A stretch of DNA of 64,000 bases from Dichetophora obliterata. Taxonomy: Eukaryota; Arthropoda; Insecta; Diptera; Sciomyzidae. A program made the position numbers and the translations under genes. Position 1 is the stretch's first letter, and every line of letters begins with the position of its first letter. The stretch spans positions 93,046,868-93,110,867 of the forward strand of contig OY986436.1 of assembly GCA_963920525.1 (NCBI GenBank), read 5' to 3'. The notes under the pieces are model-generated. The model saw only the letters and a program-made list of their open reading frames with translations. It was not told the DNA's origin and ran no database searches. Positions 1 through 11,080 of the stretch are shown here, piece by piece.

Positions 1-2
1 TA

Positions 3-440
3 CATCCAGTTGTTAAACTACAACGCCTCAACCTCATGAAAGATAAAATTAAAAACAAATATTTGAAGGAGCCCTATTTTGCAGCACTAAAACTGACAGC
101 CACTATTAAACCTAACCGAGTACAACTTGAAAAAAACATTCCAAAAAAGCAACCAATTGTAAAACTAAGGCGTTATAATTGTTTGCAAGAACGAAATAAA
201 AATACATTTTTAAGGGAATCTTTCTTCACCCCAGCAAAAAATATTTACCATAGTAAACAGCCCATAGTAAAACTAAGGCGCCTTGAACTTATGCATGAAA
301 AAAATAGAAACCAATCAAGCGCTATTATATTAAAAGCAAAAGTTCATTCTTTCAACTCAGAGCCTTTCTTGCGGTTGAAGCGAATCCAATTGAAACACTT
401 CTTGCAATTGACATCTAGACGCTTCTTGATAACTGTTTGA
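3..440 (+). CDS. C-terminal part of a basic repeat protein, open to the left edge
   Basis: The frame is open from base 3 through a TGA at 438-440, and the ATG at 36 is internal, so the gene starts left of the window. The translation has about four degenerate repeats of 30-45 residues. Each opens with a PIVKLRR-type motif: HPVVKLQR before the ATG, QPIVKLRR twice, and EPFLRLKR near the end. The protein is rich in Lys and Arg. I do not recognise the family. It could be the last exon of a host gene or a transposon-encoded protein. No membrane segment or catalytic motif is visible. The same repeat style continues in another frame just past the stop, so the apparent C-terminus may be an artefact of a frameshift. 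Confidence 0.5.
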   Translation, partial: HPVVKLQRLNLMKDKIKNKYLKEPYFAALKLTATIKPNRVQLEKNIPKKQPIVKLRRYNCLQERNKNTFLRESFFTPAKNIYHSKQPIVKLRRLELMHEKNRNQSSAIILKAKVHSFNSEPFLRLKRIQLKHFLQLTSRRFLITV

Positions 441-586
441 AGAAAAAGATAAAATATTATTCAAAATTCAAGCCTATTCAGATTAAGTTGGAAGAATTCA
501 GTAAATTCGACTGTTTAAAAATTGACCAGCAACTGAGTCATAACTTTGACATGATAGAAATAAAACAAGAAGTTAACCCCAGCTAA
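419..586 (+). pseudogene. Shifted-frame continuation of the repeat protein
   Basis: After the stop of the preceding frame, the +2 frame is open from 419 to a TAA at 584-586. It contains FKPIQIKLEEF, which resembles the PIVKLRR repeats upstream, and ends with the acidic tail IEIKQEVNPS. IKQE fits the psi-K-x-E sumoylation consensus. The simplest reading is one gene with a frameshift between about 419 and 437, either a pseudogene or a sequence error. A small intron is possible, but no good GT-AG pair is obvious. Relationship to the upstream frame is inferred from the repeat motif only. Confidence 0.35.
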
Positions 587-1297
587 GAACGATCTAGCTT
601 AATAGTCAGACCAAACCAAAGTTAACAAAACAGTTATCCAGCATTCGGGTAAAATCTTAATGTTCAATAGATCCTTGATAATATACGAGTATTTATATTA
701 AAAGAACTAAATTGTAGCAATTTGATAACAATTTAAGCTGAATCAGTTTTCGACTCTGAGAATTTAACAGAAGAACCTTAGTGTCAAAGCAGATTTCTCA
801 TGTTCGTCAGATCTCATCAATATTTGCTTAATCCTCTTAGGACGATAAATGTTCAATACCGTTATAAAGTTAAAGAAATTACTTAGAAACAATTTTGGCT
901 AAAAATTAAGAAATTGTCAAACCTTATTTTATATTGATTTGAGAGAATTTGTAGTAGAATGATTTGCATTATATGCTATGTTAACTGTTATTCTATGTAT
1001 TTGGTTATGTTATTTTTAATTATATATTTTTGTTTACTTAATTGGATTTCTTTATTAAATACGAACACATTTTCAAATTTTAAGTTTAGTGTAAATAAAA
1101 AAAGCGTTTTTTGTGGAAAATATCCAGACGTGGCAAGGAGTCAGTGTCAGTGAGCAGTTTTTTTAATATATATCACTGCAGAAAAATTACAATTCAGCAG
1201 TGAGCAGCAATATTCATGGAGAAATTAATAGATTTATGATAACAATACAAAATAGAAAAAAATTATAATAAGATTTCCAATTTAATAATATATATTA
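587..1297. other. AT-rich stretch without a recognisable gene
   Basis: Stops occur in all frames and I see no coding or repeat structure. An AATAAA-like hexamer near 1094 could serve as a polyadenylation signal for the gene entering from the left, but this is not supported by anything else. Confidence 0.4.
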
Positions 1298-1500
1298 GGG
1301 CCGTTCAGAATTCTTGCCCGTGCGTCGACAGAGGGCAGGCAGTGTACTTTGTCGTCTGCTGGATGAATTCGGGGATGAAGTGGAAAGAGGAGTGGAAAAT
1401 TGTGAGAGGATAAAGAGCGTAGATGTACAGAACCCGTGAGAGCGAGAGCATGTTGTTATGAAAAAGCAGTGTTGCATATTAAGACGATTTTTCCTCAAAA
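1298..1500 (+). repeat. Dispersed GC-richer repeat, copy A
   Basis: This segment, starting with gggccgttcagaattcttgc, is clearly less AT-rich than its surroundings. It shares blocks with the reverse complement of 11,500-11,640: gaattcgggg, ggaaagagg, aaagagcgta and cagtgttgc occur in the same order. The two are diverged members of one dispersed repeat. CAGTGTTGC resembles a hAT terminus, but no duplication was found here. Confidence 0.4.
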
Positions 1501-1989
1501 GGGTTTTTATTATTTGCTACAAAAACCGATGTTGATTTGACGATGTTGCGCGGTTTTCCACAAATTTGTTTTTTTTTTTTTTGTTTAAACTTTAGGGTAA
1601 ACGTATAGCATTTAATATTGAACGTTCAAAGATAAAATATATGCCAAAATATCAGTTATGTGGCGAATTTTGACTAAAGTGTATAACTTTTTTCGCAGGT
1701 ACCATTAGAACCTCACATATTGTAAAATATCATGCAAATTTTGACTTTTATTTTGGCGTAAAATGACAACAAAAAAAAATTTTCCTCAAAATTTTGAAAG
1801 TCAAAAGATTGCTAAAATTGTTTGTTTTTTATGACAAAATGCATACTCGATACGGTAACTGGAATTATTGCAAATTATTTACGATTAAAGTTATAAAACG
1901 CCCGGTTTTTTACCTCACTGAGGATGCAACATTGATTTTGGGCAGCTCTGAGCGCAATAAGAGCAATTATAGTTTTCGCAATGGTGCAT
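1501..1989. other. AT-rich stretch, no gene seen
   Basis: Contains a T-tract at 1569-1581 and short open frames of no recognisable kind. It is probably old transposon DNA, but no ends could be assigned. Confidence 0.3.
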
Positions 1990-1997
1990 GTCACACC

Positions 1998-2860
1998 CAT
2001 GATACAACTATTTATCAGGTAGCCGCGCACACAGCCTATTTTCTCATGAGCTGCGGATGACAAACGACAAACAAAAGAAAACAAACCGAACGTAATTTTT
2101 TCAAAATTGTGTTCATAATACAAAACGAGCGTTAAGCAACATATTTCTTTTTCAGTATTGTGTTGTTTAAATTTTATTTATTTATTTTCTTTGTGTGACA
2201 AAAAACATTTTTGATATCTCCGTTTTGCATCAGCTGCCATAGCACACACAGGTTTTGATTTTCTTTTGTATGACTTTCGTAATCCGAAGCTGAAGTTGTG
2301 CGGCTACTTGGTTAGTTACATGGTATAAGGATAGAGGTAGCTGCAGCGCTGACCGTGCTCTCTTTCCATACTGCCATGTCTGTCAAATTCAGATGTGTGG
2401 CGAATGGAAAAAAAAGAAAAGAAATAAAAAGTTTTGCTTCGCTTTGACATTTCCGGCAGTATGCTCTCATCTGATGCATCTACCTGTATTCTTCTACATT
2501 ATGGGTGTGACCATAATATAACTAACCAAGTAGCCGCACAACTTTAGCTGCGGATGACGAAAGTCAAACAAAAGAAAATCAAAACGAGAGCGTGCTATGC
2601 TTGCTATGGCAGCTGATGCAAAATTGAGATTTCAAAAATGTTTTTTGTCACACAAAGAAAGTAAATAAATAAATTTTAAACAACACAATATTGAAAAAGA
2701 AAAATTTTGCTTAACGCTAGTTTTGTATTATGAACACAAATGTGAAAAAAATTAAAAAAATAATTTTCGTTTTATGTTTTCTTTTGTTTGACGTTCGTCA
2801 TCCGCAGCTCATGAGAAAAGAAGTTATGTGCGCGGCTACCTGGTAAATAGTTGTATCATG
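1998..2860. mobile_element. 863-bp hAT-like foldback element
   Basis: The left end catgatacaactatttatca and the right end read inward on the other strand as catgatacaactatttacca. The inverted similarity continues through ggtagccgcgcac, the ctcatgagctgcggatgac block and on toward a centre near 2430. The 8-bp sequence gtcacacc flanks both ends directly (1990-1997 and 2861-2868), as expected of a hAT target duplication. A second, inner pair of related ends (aactaaccaagtagccgcac) lies at about 2295-2330 and 2505-2550. The structure therefore looks like two head-to-head copies or an element with duplicated subterminal regions. No transposase frame is present, so it is non-autonomous. Confidence 0.75.
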
Positions 2861-2868
2861 GTCACACC

Positions 2869-3311
2869 TAGCGGACACGGACAAATTTGTTGTTGTTTTC
2901 GCGGGTAAAAGAAAAAACTGGAAATTGAGAGAGCTTCTCAGTTATCCAAAAATTTCCAGACAACCGACAAAAATGTTCACTGCCCAAAGCTGAAAACAAT
3001 TTGGACAACGATTGCATTTTCTTGATGTTTTACGTTTAGTAGTAATGAAACTGCACTGCAGTAGGAAATGTACTATTTGAATTCATCAGTAATGCGATGT
3101 GTGTTGTTTAGTATTGAATTGTACGCTGCTAGTGCTATACATGGCTTGAATGGTATTTATTTATAAAAAGAAGAATACTTTGATGAATATGCAAAATGAT
3201 GTGAAGAAAATTCTTACCATAACTAAGTTTATTCCCGGCTAGCTGCAGCAAATGGATTCCACTGAACAGCTGAATATTATTAGTTATTATTGTGAATGCA
3301 ATATTAATGAT
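2869..3311. other. AT-rich stretch between two elements
   Basis: No gene, inverted repeat or tandem repeat was recognised between the hAT-like palindrome and the Harbinger element. Confidence 0.3.
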
Positions 3312-3393
3312 TTATGCCCCTATCACCGTCTGCGAATCGAATGCTTCACTCGAATCGAATCATTTGGCGAATTTTTCTTTTTGTGGTATCACT

Positions 3394-3966
3394 CTTGGAG
3401 TAAGAAAACCAGGTGTTAGTGAGTTTTTGACAACACTATGAATTTCTTTTCTTCAGTCAAAAAATTGTGAGCGAAAGAGCAGAACTGTTGATAGTTGTCA
3501 AATTGTGTTATTTGTTTGAGTTGCTAGAATATGTGTTATAGTTTGTATTGTGCGAATTAAGTATAAATAAATATTTAATGCAATTAATTGTGCCGTGTTG
3601 TGTTGACAAAAAGTTATTGCAGTTGTCTTCACCGATTTGACAAATTTGTCGTTGAATGTTTTGGTCATTTTATCAGAAACGTGTGCTGGAAGGTGCCGCC
3701 GACATGAAGCTTTGGCCAGAATGCAATTGTCTCTGTTTTTTTTGCATAACGCACAGCGTCTCATATTTTTTATTGTTTTCCATATCACTTTACTTTCACT
3801 TTAATCTCAGTAAAAATCTTATAAACTTGCAGAAAGACACGAATTTAACAAAATTTGTTTTCATTGCAATTCACCATCAGCTGTTTTTGACAAGAGCGGG
3901 GAAAAATAATTTTATAATTTTGAGAGAGAAATGTCAAACTCACTAACACCTCTATTTCTTACACCA
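3394..3966. mobile_element. Nested 573-bp inverted-repeat element with 10-bp duplication
   Basis: The sequence tggtatcact occurs directly on both sides (3384-3393 and 3967-3976). Between these copies the ends are inverted repeats: the left has ggagtaagaaa and the right, read inward, has tggtgtaagaaa, followed in both by aggtgttagtgagttt. A duplication of 9-10 bp points to a Mutator-like element, but the length alone is not decisive. There is no convincing transposase. The short frame at 3656-3946 is not recognised. It is inserted in the left part of the Harbinger element and is therefore younger. Confidence 0.6.
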
Positions 3967-4939
3967 TGGTATCACTGTTTGCGAATCTACTTATTCCATA
4001 GAAATAAAATATAAGGAAGCGGTGTTGTTGAAGTGAAATGAAGTATTTTACAAACACAGTGAAGTTGACACAAACACAAAAACATTCAAACAGGGCCGCA
4101 TTCAATTATGTAGTAAATAAAGGCGTAAACTATTTTTTATTTTTTAGATGTATGCTAACTATGCAATTTTTATATAGCACCGTTATATAATATGTTGCGT
4201 TACCAATTTGTTTACAGAGGAAAGCATTGCTAAAATAAAGTAAAAGACATGAACTCAGAATAAGACTGAAACGACAAAAGTTACTTTAAATGATTTTTAA
4301 AAAATTCATTTGAAAAAACTATTTTTTATAAACTATTTAATTGATATTAAAATAACACAAAAACTAAACAACTAAAATACATACCAAATTAAACTCTTTT
4401 AAAATAAATAGTTTTGTGTAGTTTTTTCCGAACTGTCGGCTTTTAATTAGTTTTTTTATATAAAAATATCTAGTTATAGCTTGTAACCTTCGGTCGCTAA
4501 TCCACTTTAATTTCATGTCAAGTTTTCAAAGAAATTGTAAACAAATAACTATTAATGCTTAACCCAATATGAAAAAAAATTAAGGCCCTTGCCACCATAA
4601 ATAATGAATGCGCTCATGAAGCAGAACTTGTGTTTTGACAGATGTTCTTCCTCAAAAATTGATTTTTTTTTCGCTCAGGAAGAGCTTATGTCAAAAAACG
4701 ACGCTCTATCTCGCTTCCTCAGCGACGAAAATTCCTTCTACACACGTATAGTGTGTGTGAGTATAACACCACTTCCTTATCTTTTATTTCTATGACTTAT
4801 TCGCCTCAGATACAGTGCTGCCAAAGCAGAAAACATTAAAATTCGCTTAGAAACGTCAAAACTCAAACCTCAAATTTCAATTAAGTCGTGATAAATACTA
4901 ATAAATAATAAAATCAACCTAAATGTTAAGCAGCGCGGA

Positions 4940-5391
4940 ATGTCTTTGGAGAAACTGAGGAAACACAAACTTTGTGCAGATTACGACGCAGTATTAGGGA
5001 TAAATCCGATCCGCTAGAGATTTCTGACGACCTGTGAGTATTTTTATATGCCCGGTTGATCTTCATTGAAATATTCAAAATCTCTTAAAGGTTTCAAACA
5101 TATTTTAGGCTTAACAAGGAAGCCTTTGTCTTTGTGTTGCAGAATATTGAAGACTCCATGCAGTCAATTCGAAGTTGTGCGATTCCTCCTATTTTGAAGC
5201 TAACTAGTACTCTAAGATTTTTTGCTGAGGGTAGTTACCAAAAGAGCGTTGGAAACGATTTTGAATTGGGTCTTGTGCAATGAACGGTGTCCACAGTTTT
5301 AAGCGAAGTTGTCGGGATTATTGAGCGTAATCTTTACCCTGTATGGATAAGAGCCATTTTATGGACCATTATATGGAACTGCCGGCTGTTG
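4940..5391 (+). pseudogene. PIF/Harbinger transposase relic, N-terminal half, with an intron
   Basis: Exon 1 ends with RRSIRDKSDPLEISDDL (4984-5033). A 57-bp GT-AG intron (gtgagt at 5034, ttaaag ending at 5090) follows, and exon 2 continues in frame with FRLNKEAF, then LRFFAEGSYQKSVGNDF. These motifs are characteristic of the N-terminal part of HARBI1-like transposases. A TGA at 5281-5283 stands where the family has a proline in the AQPTVS motif, and the frame then continues with STVLSEVVGIIERNLYP. The coding similarity stops near 5340, so the catalytic DDE domain is lost. A small frameshift near 4980 separates the ATG at 4940 from the conserved frame. It is a dead gene within the element at 3315-5743. 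Confidence 0.75.
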
Positions 5392-5746
5392 GTTTTTTCA
5401 TACTAAAAATAAATTACAAATTGCTTAAAATCAAAAACAAATCACAAAAAAATACAAACAATGCAATTTATTTACCGTTTTTCTATTATTTTCCATTTTT
5501 ATGTGCAAAATAAAAAGAAATCAAACCCATTCGCCGGCTTGTCACCAAATATTTTTATTCGTCTGTTTTTGACGCTTAAGTCGAATGACATCTGAGAAAT
5601 TCCCAAACAGTGATAGCACGAAGTTTTTTATTCGCATGTTTTTGACGTTTTAGTCGAATTAAATTTAAACATTCGCCGACGGTGATACCAACTTGGCGAA
5701 TTCGACTTAATTTTTGTTCGATTCGCAGACGGTGATAGGGGCATTA

Positions 5747-6240
5747 TTGTATTGTTTTTTTAGTGATTGTGTATTTTTTATAATTAAAAATGTGAACGTA
5801 AAATGTGTATCTGATGTTATTTATAAAAATGTATGCATTTATTTAACTATATTTTTATTAATAAACTATTCCATTGTAAATATGAAAGTAACACGTCATT
5901 GTATATAGTATTTTAAGTACTTGTATGTGGAGCTGCCGTTGTCTCTTCCACCCTTGTATTTTAGGAAAATCGTCAAGAGAAAATGTGAGCAGTAGTAAAC
6001 TATTCTGTAATAATATTGAGCCCAGTGGCAGTCGATTTATTAATTTACTGATAGTATAACAGATCAAGCTAGTCATACATTACAGCCGCGTAGTTAACAA
6101 ATAAACTGTTTATGTATACATATATCTTGTAATATCGTTTAAATCGTTAAAATTTATAATAATCTTAGAGATAAGGTTATGGCTATTAATTGGAGTAGAA
6201 ATATTACTAAAATGTTCATAAATGAATTTCAAAGCCAACC
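5747..6240. other. AT-rich stretch, no gene seen
   Basis: Short open frames on both strands show no recognisable motif. No inverted or tandem repeats were noticed. Confidence 0.3.
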
Positions 6241-6244
6241 GGCT

Positions 6245-6548
6245 TTATAAGATATTCTTAAAAAATTTTTTATATTCTTTATCATCAGCATCTTAGCTCC
6301 TTTGATAAATTTATCATTCCTTTCTTATGTCTGCCAATTCTCCATGGCTTAATCCAGCAGGATCTTTTTTTTACTTTTTTTAACTCTATCCAGAATTCCA
6401 TCAATTCAACAATTGTTTTTGTTGTAACCATATCGTTGTCATCTATATATGTGGATACACTTCCTGCATACATATTGGCCAATGTAATTAATTTTAACCC
6501 CGGGAGATCAGAATTTAACACATCCATTTTAAATGCAAATAAAACCAC
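6245..6548 (-). pseudogene. Probable Harbinger-type transposase N-terminal fragment
   Basis: The minus-strand frame ends with KKRSCWIKPWRIGRHKKGM and NLSKELR. This resembles the (R/W)WV-PW...R...G.....L..ELR segment that opens many PIF/Harbinger transposases. In a neighbouring frame it continues as DADDKEYKKFF before losing coding character near 6245, which implies a frameshift. The upstream part (MVLFAFKMDVLNSD...) has no clear match. It is too short to place with certainty, and no ends were found for an element on this strand. Confidence 0.4.
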
Positions 6549-6935
6549 TTATAAACAACCTATAGAGGGTAGTCGTTTTATTGAATCGATTGCATAAAGG
6601 AATATTGCCTGCACGAAATGGTAGCAAAAACGTAGTAAATTTAGCTTCCGCCATTATCGAACAGAAAACTATGTGTAGCATGCCGTGGACAAAACAATGA
6701 GAGGAAAAAAAAATTGCGAAAATTCCAATGTTTGACAGACAAGCAGACAAAGTGTAAAGGCCCAGTTATAATAGACGTAACGTAATGTGGTCTAATGTCA
6801 ATTGAGCAGTATGTTCTTTCACTTATTGTTTCAAACAATACTTTCTTAAGGCGAATTTACACATTTCATTAAAAACGATGATAGTGCACGTTGAACGATG
6901 ACAGTGAATCAATTTTGAATTTACATTATTCAAAG

Positions 6936-9026
6936 CATGATTCAATTATTATGAGGTTATTCGTATTTTTGACGTTTTCTCAAATTGGTATGCTTATTTG
7001 AAAATGAGAGCAGAAAAAATCATGAGAGCAATGTCATTAGAGCTAAAAAAGCACACGGCTGCCCAAATACCATACTAATTGGTCTATATTGACTACTATT
7101 AATTTTGTTCTACTACTTTTATTGCTCCGATTTTTTAGTGCATTAATGACTTTTTAAATTATTTTTATTTACTAACTTCAATGAAAATTAAGTTAATAAA
7201 TATATAAGTGATATAAATACTAAAATAAATATAATTTTGTTCGTTTATTTTAATAAAAACATTAAACCTAACTATGAAACCTAAACAAGAGCGTTTAGTG
7301 GTGCGTTCTAAATAAGTTAATTAACCGAGTTAGTTGCGTAATCGTATTAAAAATAAATTACCATCACAAAATTATTAGGAACTTTACAGAAATTTTAGAT
7401 CCAATACTGGTAAGTGCATTTATAATTTTTTAAATGGTTAAGAAAGAAAAAAGAAACAAAAATTCGTCAAAACAAAAACGAAACCACGGTCACATAATAC
7501 GCATTATACGTACTGTATACCTTATGCGTATTACTGTATACTGTACTACTATACTGTATAACCGTACTAATTTTGGGAGTGTTTACTTCTTTTTTCTCGC
7601 AATACTTCTTGTATCGAAGCACACTAAAAGTACTTATTTTTACTTGTTGTACTTCTTTTTGACATAATTTTTACAATTTTTTCAAAAATCTATTCATACA
7701 CCTCTCTAACTACTGCGAAAAATTATTTAAGTAACTTTATTTATTTTAAGGTAGTAGCCCAGTGTGACGACCGAAATGTTGACTTTTTTCATACATTTTT
7801 TTATTGATGTCGTAAACTGTGCAAAAGAATTTTCTTTGACTTGATTTTACATTAATTTGCTTATCTATATCAAAGAAGAATACTCGAAAGAAGTTGTTTT
7901 TTTGGGGGAAGCACCCAGCCTTACGTGTTCATCTGAATTAAAAATATCAAAGATAATATCGGACTTGTGAAAAAAATTTTGTAAATATAACTTTTTTAAA
8001 TTTGTTTAAAAGAATTTACTTCTTGGAAAATTGATTGTTTTAAAGTTCCGGAACAAACTATGTATGCCTTAAATAACAGGTGAAATTTTTAGCCAAATCG
8101 GTCGAATAGTTTTTTGTTAGTGCTTCCCCGCAGTTTCGAAAACGTAGTTTCGAGAAAAATGTGTTTAAAGTTTTTACAGCACTTTAATATACGTTACGAC
8201 GCTTTCTCTTCTTTTGGCTGTAACTTTAAAAATATTTTCAATTTAGGTCTAAGACTTTATTTTAGATTTAAAGATTTAATTTTTATATTCTATTGCGAAA
8301 AATTAACAAAAAATTGATTTTTTGAATTCGTCACACTGGATTCGTCACACGTTAATAAGCAATGAGTTGTAAGCTAGATCTAATTTTGAATCTCTTATAA
8401 ATTAAACTTTTTGTTTATATATATTCTATGTACTTCTTTTGTGTCTCTTTTTAAAGTCTGTGCGTGTACTTCTTTTTACTTTGAAAATGTTGGTCACATT
8501 ATGTATACACCACGTTTTTGTGCCGCAAACTGCGTATGTTTAATCACTTACAATTTTATTATTGCAAATTACGCTGCTGTAAACTTACCGAACATACGCT
8601 TTTTACATCGAAAATATGGCATTCATTGAATACCACTAGTATTTCTTTATAATTTGTTTTTTGCCTTAACTAACTTTCTTCTAAATTACACTTTCAATTA
8701 ATAAAATCACTAATTAGTTTTTGAGCAATGGCAAAAATATTATTTTATTTTAAATTTGCAAAGGAGCTTTCTAAATTCCTAGAATATATGTACTTACAAC
8801 ATAGCATACACATACGACGCAACACCTACATAGTTTCTTTTTCTTTTTAACTTGGCAAGAAATCATTGAAAAACTACTACACTAGAAAACTACACAACGA
8901 AACACTGAAACATACCTTTTTTTCCAACAGCATAAAACACTGTTAGCAGATTGTCAAAATATGTTTGTTTATAAAAAATAAGCATACGTCAAAAAATACG
9001 AATAACCTTATAATAATTTAATCATG
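6936..9026. mobile_element. hAT-like element, catgattcaatta family, copy 1
   Basis: The left end is catgattcaattattatgag, and the right end is its inverted relative ending in atcatg. A perfect 8-bp direct duplication attcaaag flanks it (6928-6935 and 9027-9034). Two shorter copies occur at 10740-11080 and 21066-21767, also with 8-bp duplications. They share subterminal blocks such as tatgtttcagtg followed by gttgtgta. No transposase frame is recognised, so the whole family seen here is non-autonomous. It is inserted in the TTAA element and contains a further inverted-repeat segment at 7760-8338. Confidence 0.75.
7760..8338. mobile_element. Possible nested element with cagtgtgacga ends
   Basis: The left sequence cagtgtgacga and the right sequence tcgtcacactg are inverted repeats about 580 bp apart. 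The cagtg start is hAT-like. No matching 8-bp duplication was found. The right end has a second cgtcacac motif a few bases further on, so the exact boundary is unclear. The inside is non-coding. The nested placement within the 6936-9026 element is inference. Confidence 0.35.
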
Positions 9027-9455
9027 ATTCAAAGTGTAAATTTGAAATTTGATGGATGATTGGGTGTTGAATGTCAAAATAAATTCTCTGGCTGATTAAT
9101 TTTATTGACGTTTAAAAAAATTAAGTAAATAAAAGCTATTCAGCAATTAAATAAAAAAAATATAAACTTTCTGCTTCAAATTATGTTAACACTTTTCAAT
9201 TGTGTTTTAGTACGAATGACACATCAGTTCGGTTTGCTTTCACTTTCATCAAAAGTAGGAAGACCTTCTACTTCTTTCACTGTTCAATGTGGATGACAAT
9301 CATCTTCATTTTAAAGATGAAACTCAATTTACATTTTGCAAATCAGATGATTCATCCAAAGTGAAGGATGATAGTGAATCGTGTAAATTCGCCTTAAGTT
9401 TCACTGAAATGTGTAAAAAAATTGTATAATATACCCTTGTTCTCAGCAGGTATTA

Positions 9456-9731
9456 TTGCAAAATAATAGCAGGATAGGAAGCACATTCTCCTGCGAGCAA
9501 CTATATTCTATAATGAAAATGCAAAAAAAAAAAATGCAGAACTGCCATTTGAAAAGTCCACTTTCTGATATGAGGTTGGGATCAATAATGCGCCTTGCGT
9601 CCACACGTGGAATCGAACGAAATATTAAAAAAAATTGTTACTGTTTTTGTGAGCCAAGATTTCTAGTACTCTTAAAAGAGCTTTTCAGCGCAATCGTGAC
9701 TCAAGCCACAAATAAGTTATTATTGTGCTGA
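9456..9731 (+). pseudogene. hAT transposase C-terminal fragment
   Basis: The translation contains RIGSTFSCEQLYSIMK followed by LSDMRLGSIMRLAST. This matches the layout of the C-terminal dimerisation region of ZBED5/GTF2IRD2-like hAT transposases (STF.CEQ.FS.MK...K.R..L.D..L....R.A.T). The first codon is not a credible start. The fragment is isolated and AT-rich, with no upstream catalytic region in reach. It lies just right of the TTAA element and may belong to an older hAT copy into which that element inserted. Confidence 0.55.
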
Positions 9732-10739
9732 CTAGTGTAATTAAATGTTCGGAAAGAAAGCAAAATAGTTTTGCATACTTGATTTAATTTCGTGGGTTGA
9801 GCCACTTTTGCATTGAGTAGCTCGTATGCGAATTATTTAAATTTTCATGCAATAAAGCAATACAAATAAGTTGTTTTACTTAAATTAAAAACAAACAAAA
9901 TAATTTTAATTTTTAAAGACGCGTTTTCACAGTAAATTTCTATATATGTGTGATATAAGGACCTGTACCTTAACTATTTCTTTGTTTTTATATACTATTT
10001 TTGGAAATTTAAATTTTATAAATCATATTGAAAAATATTTTAAGTCAGTTCGAAATTAAATTTTAAATTAAGAATATATTGTTCTTATATAATTATTCCG
10101 ACATATATATATATATATATACACACAGAGAAAAATAGTGCCACATATTTTCAATAAGATTTCTTCTTAAAATGTATTTAGAACAAGACGTATGAAAGAC
10201 GCAGGAAGAGAGGTATTTCTTAAGAAGAAAACTTCTTCAATTTTCATCAAGAATCATCTTAAATTTATTTAAAAAGATTTCTTCTTAATTTCTTATAAAA
10301 TTAATTTTTCCGAGACTTTTAAGTATTTTTTAGGGATTTCTTCTTGATAAAATTTGAGAAATTGAACATAAAACTTATAAGATTTCTTTTTAAAATGTAT
10401 TTACTATCTACTATCTGAAGGTGAGATTCTAACTTTTCTTGCGGAAAAAATTGATTGTGAAATCGTGGTTTTACTTGAAGTAAATTAAGAATGTTAAGGT
10501 AGTTAAAAAACCAATTTTAAAACCACAATATCATTAAACTCATTTTGATTTTACGCACTAACTGCCAATTATAAGATATTTTTATAACTTTTATAAGATA
10601 TTTAGCTTAAATTTACAAAGTATGTAATAATAAAAATGTGGTAACCCTTAATTCATTAATGAGCTCAATTATGACTTTCGTAAAGCAGACTCTCACATTC
10701 ACCATCCGTGCTGCCAGTTCAGCTATTTTATAGCTAGAT
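9732..10739. other. AT-rich stretch with an (AT)n run and repeated agatttcttcttaa motifs
   Basis: An (AT)n microsatellite lies at about 10102-10120. Between 10150 and 10390 the motif agatttcttctta or its complement recurs several times in both orientations, giving local hairpin potential. No gene was recognised. Confidence 0.4.
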
Positions 10740-11080
10740 CATGATTCAATTATTATAGGTTGCCCATTCGTTTGACAACACCCGTAAATATGTAAACAAA
10801 AATATATTGTTTCTCATATATAAACGACAACAAGGGTCTTGTGGTCTTCCATGAAAAAAGTTATGTTTCAGTGTTTTGTTGTGTATTTAAAAAAAAGTAG
10901 TTATTCTATATTTTGCTGTAGCAGGAAAAAAAATAGTGTAGATTGCGTTTATAATTATTGTTTTGATAATTATTATTGAAAATTGTTTTCAAATTTTGTT
11001 GCGAGCCGTTTTTTCAATTAATTTAAATTTTACAGTTTAAATTTTCAAATGAATGGACAACCTATAGTAATTGAATCATG
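10740..11080. mobile_element. hAT-like element, catgattcaatta family, copy 2
   Basis: The ends are catgattcaattattatagg and, inward from the right, catgattcaattactatagg. The 8-bp duplication agctagat is perfect (10732-10739 and 11081-11088). It is only 341 bp long and internally similar to the element at 21066-21767, including the inner motif cccattcgtttg...caacacccgtaaat. It is a non-autonomous derivative. Confidence 0.8.

Larger units (their letters stand above)
3315..5743. mobile_element. PIF/Harbinger element with TTA duplication
   Basis: The ends tgcccctatcaccgtctgcg (left) and its reverse complement (right) form terminal inverted repeats of about 27 bp. Both ends are flanked by TTA (3312-3314 and 5744-5746), the TWA-type duplication typical of PIF/Harbinger. 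This fits the transposase relic inside (4940-5391). The element is 2.4 kb including a nested insertion at 3394-3966. The DDE part of the transposase is missing, so it is a deletion derivative. Copies of the end motif also occur inside near 5640-5735, suggesting subterminal repeats. Confidence 0.8.
6850..9393. mobile_element. TTAA-flanked inverted-repeat element, interrupted
   Basis: TTAA stands at both sides (6846-6849 and 9394-9397). The ends ggcgaatttacac and gtgtaaattcgcc are inverted repeats, with further inverted similarity in gatgatagtg-type motifs. TTAA duplication is typical of piggyBac-like elements. About 2.1 kb of its length is a later hAT-like insertion (6936-9026), so its own length is about 0.45 kb and it has no coding capacity. 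A MITE-like relative of piggyBac is the best guess. Confidence 0.6.
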
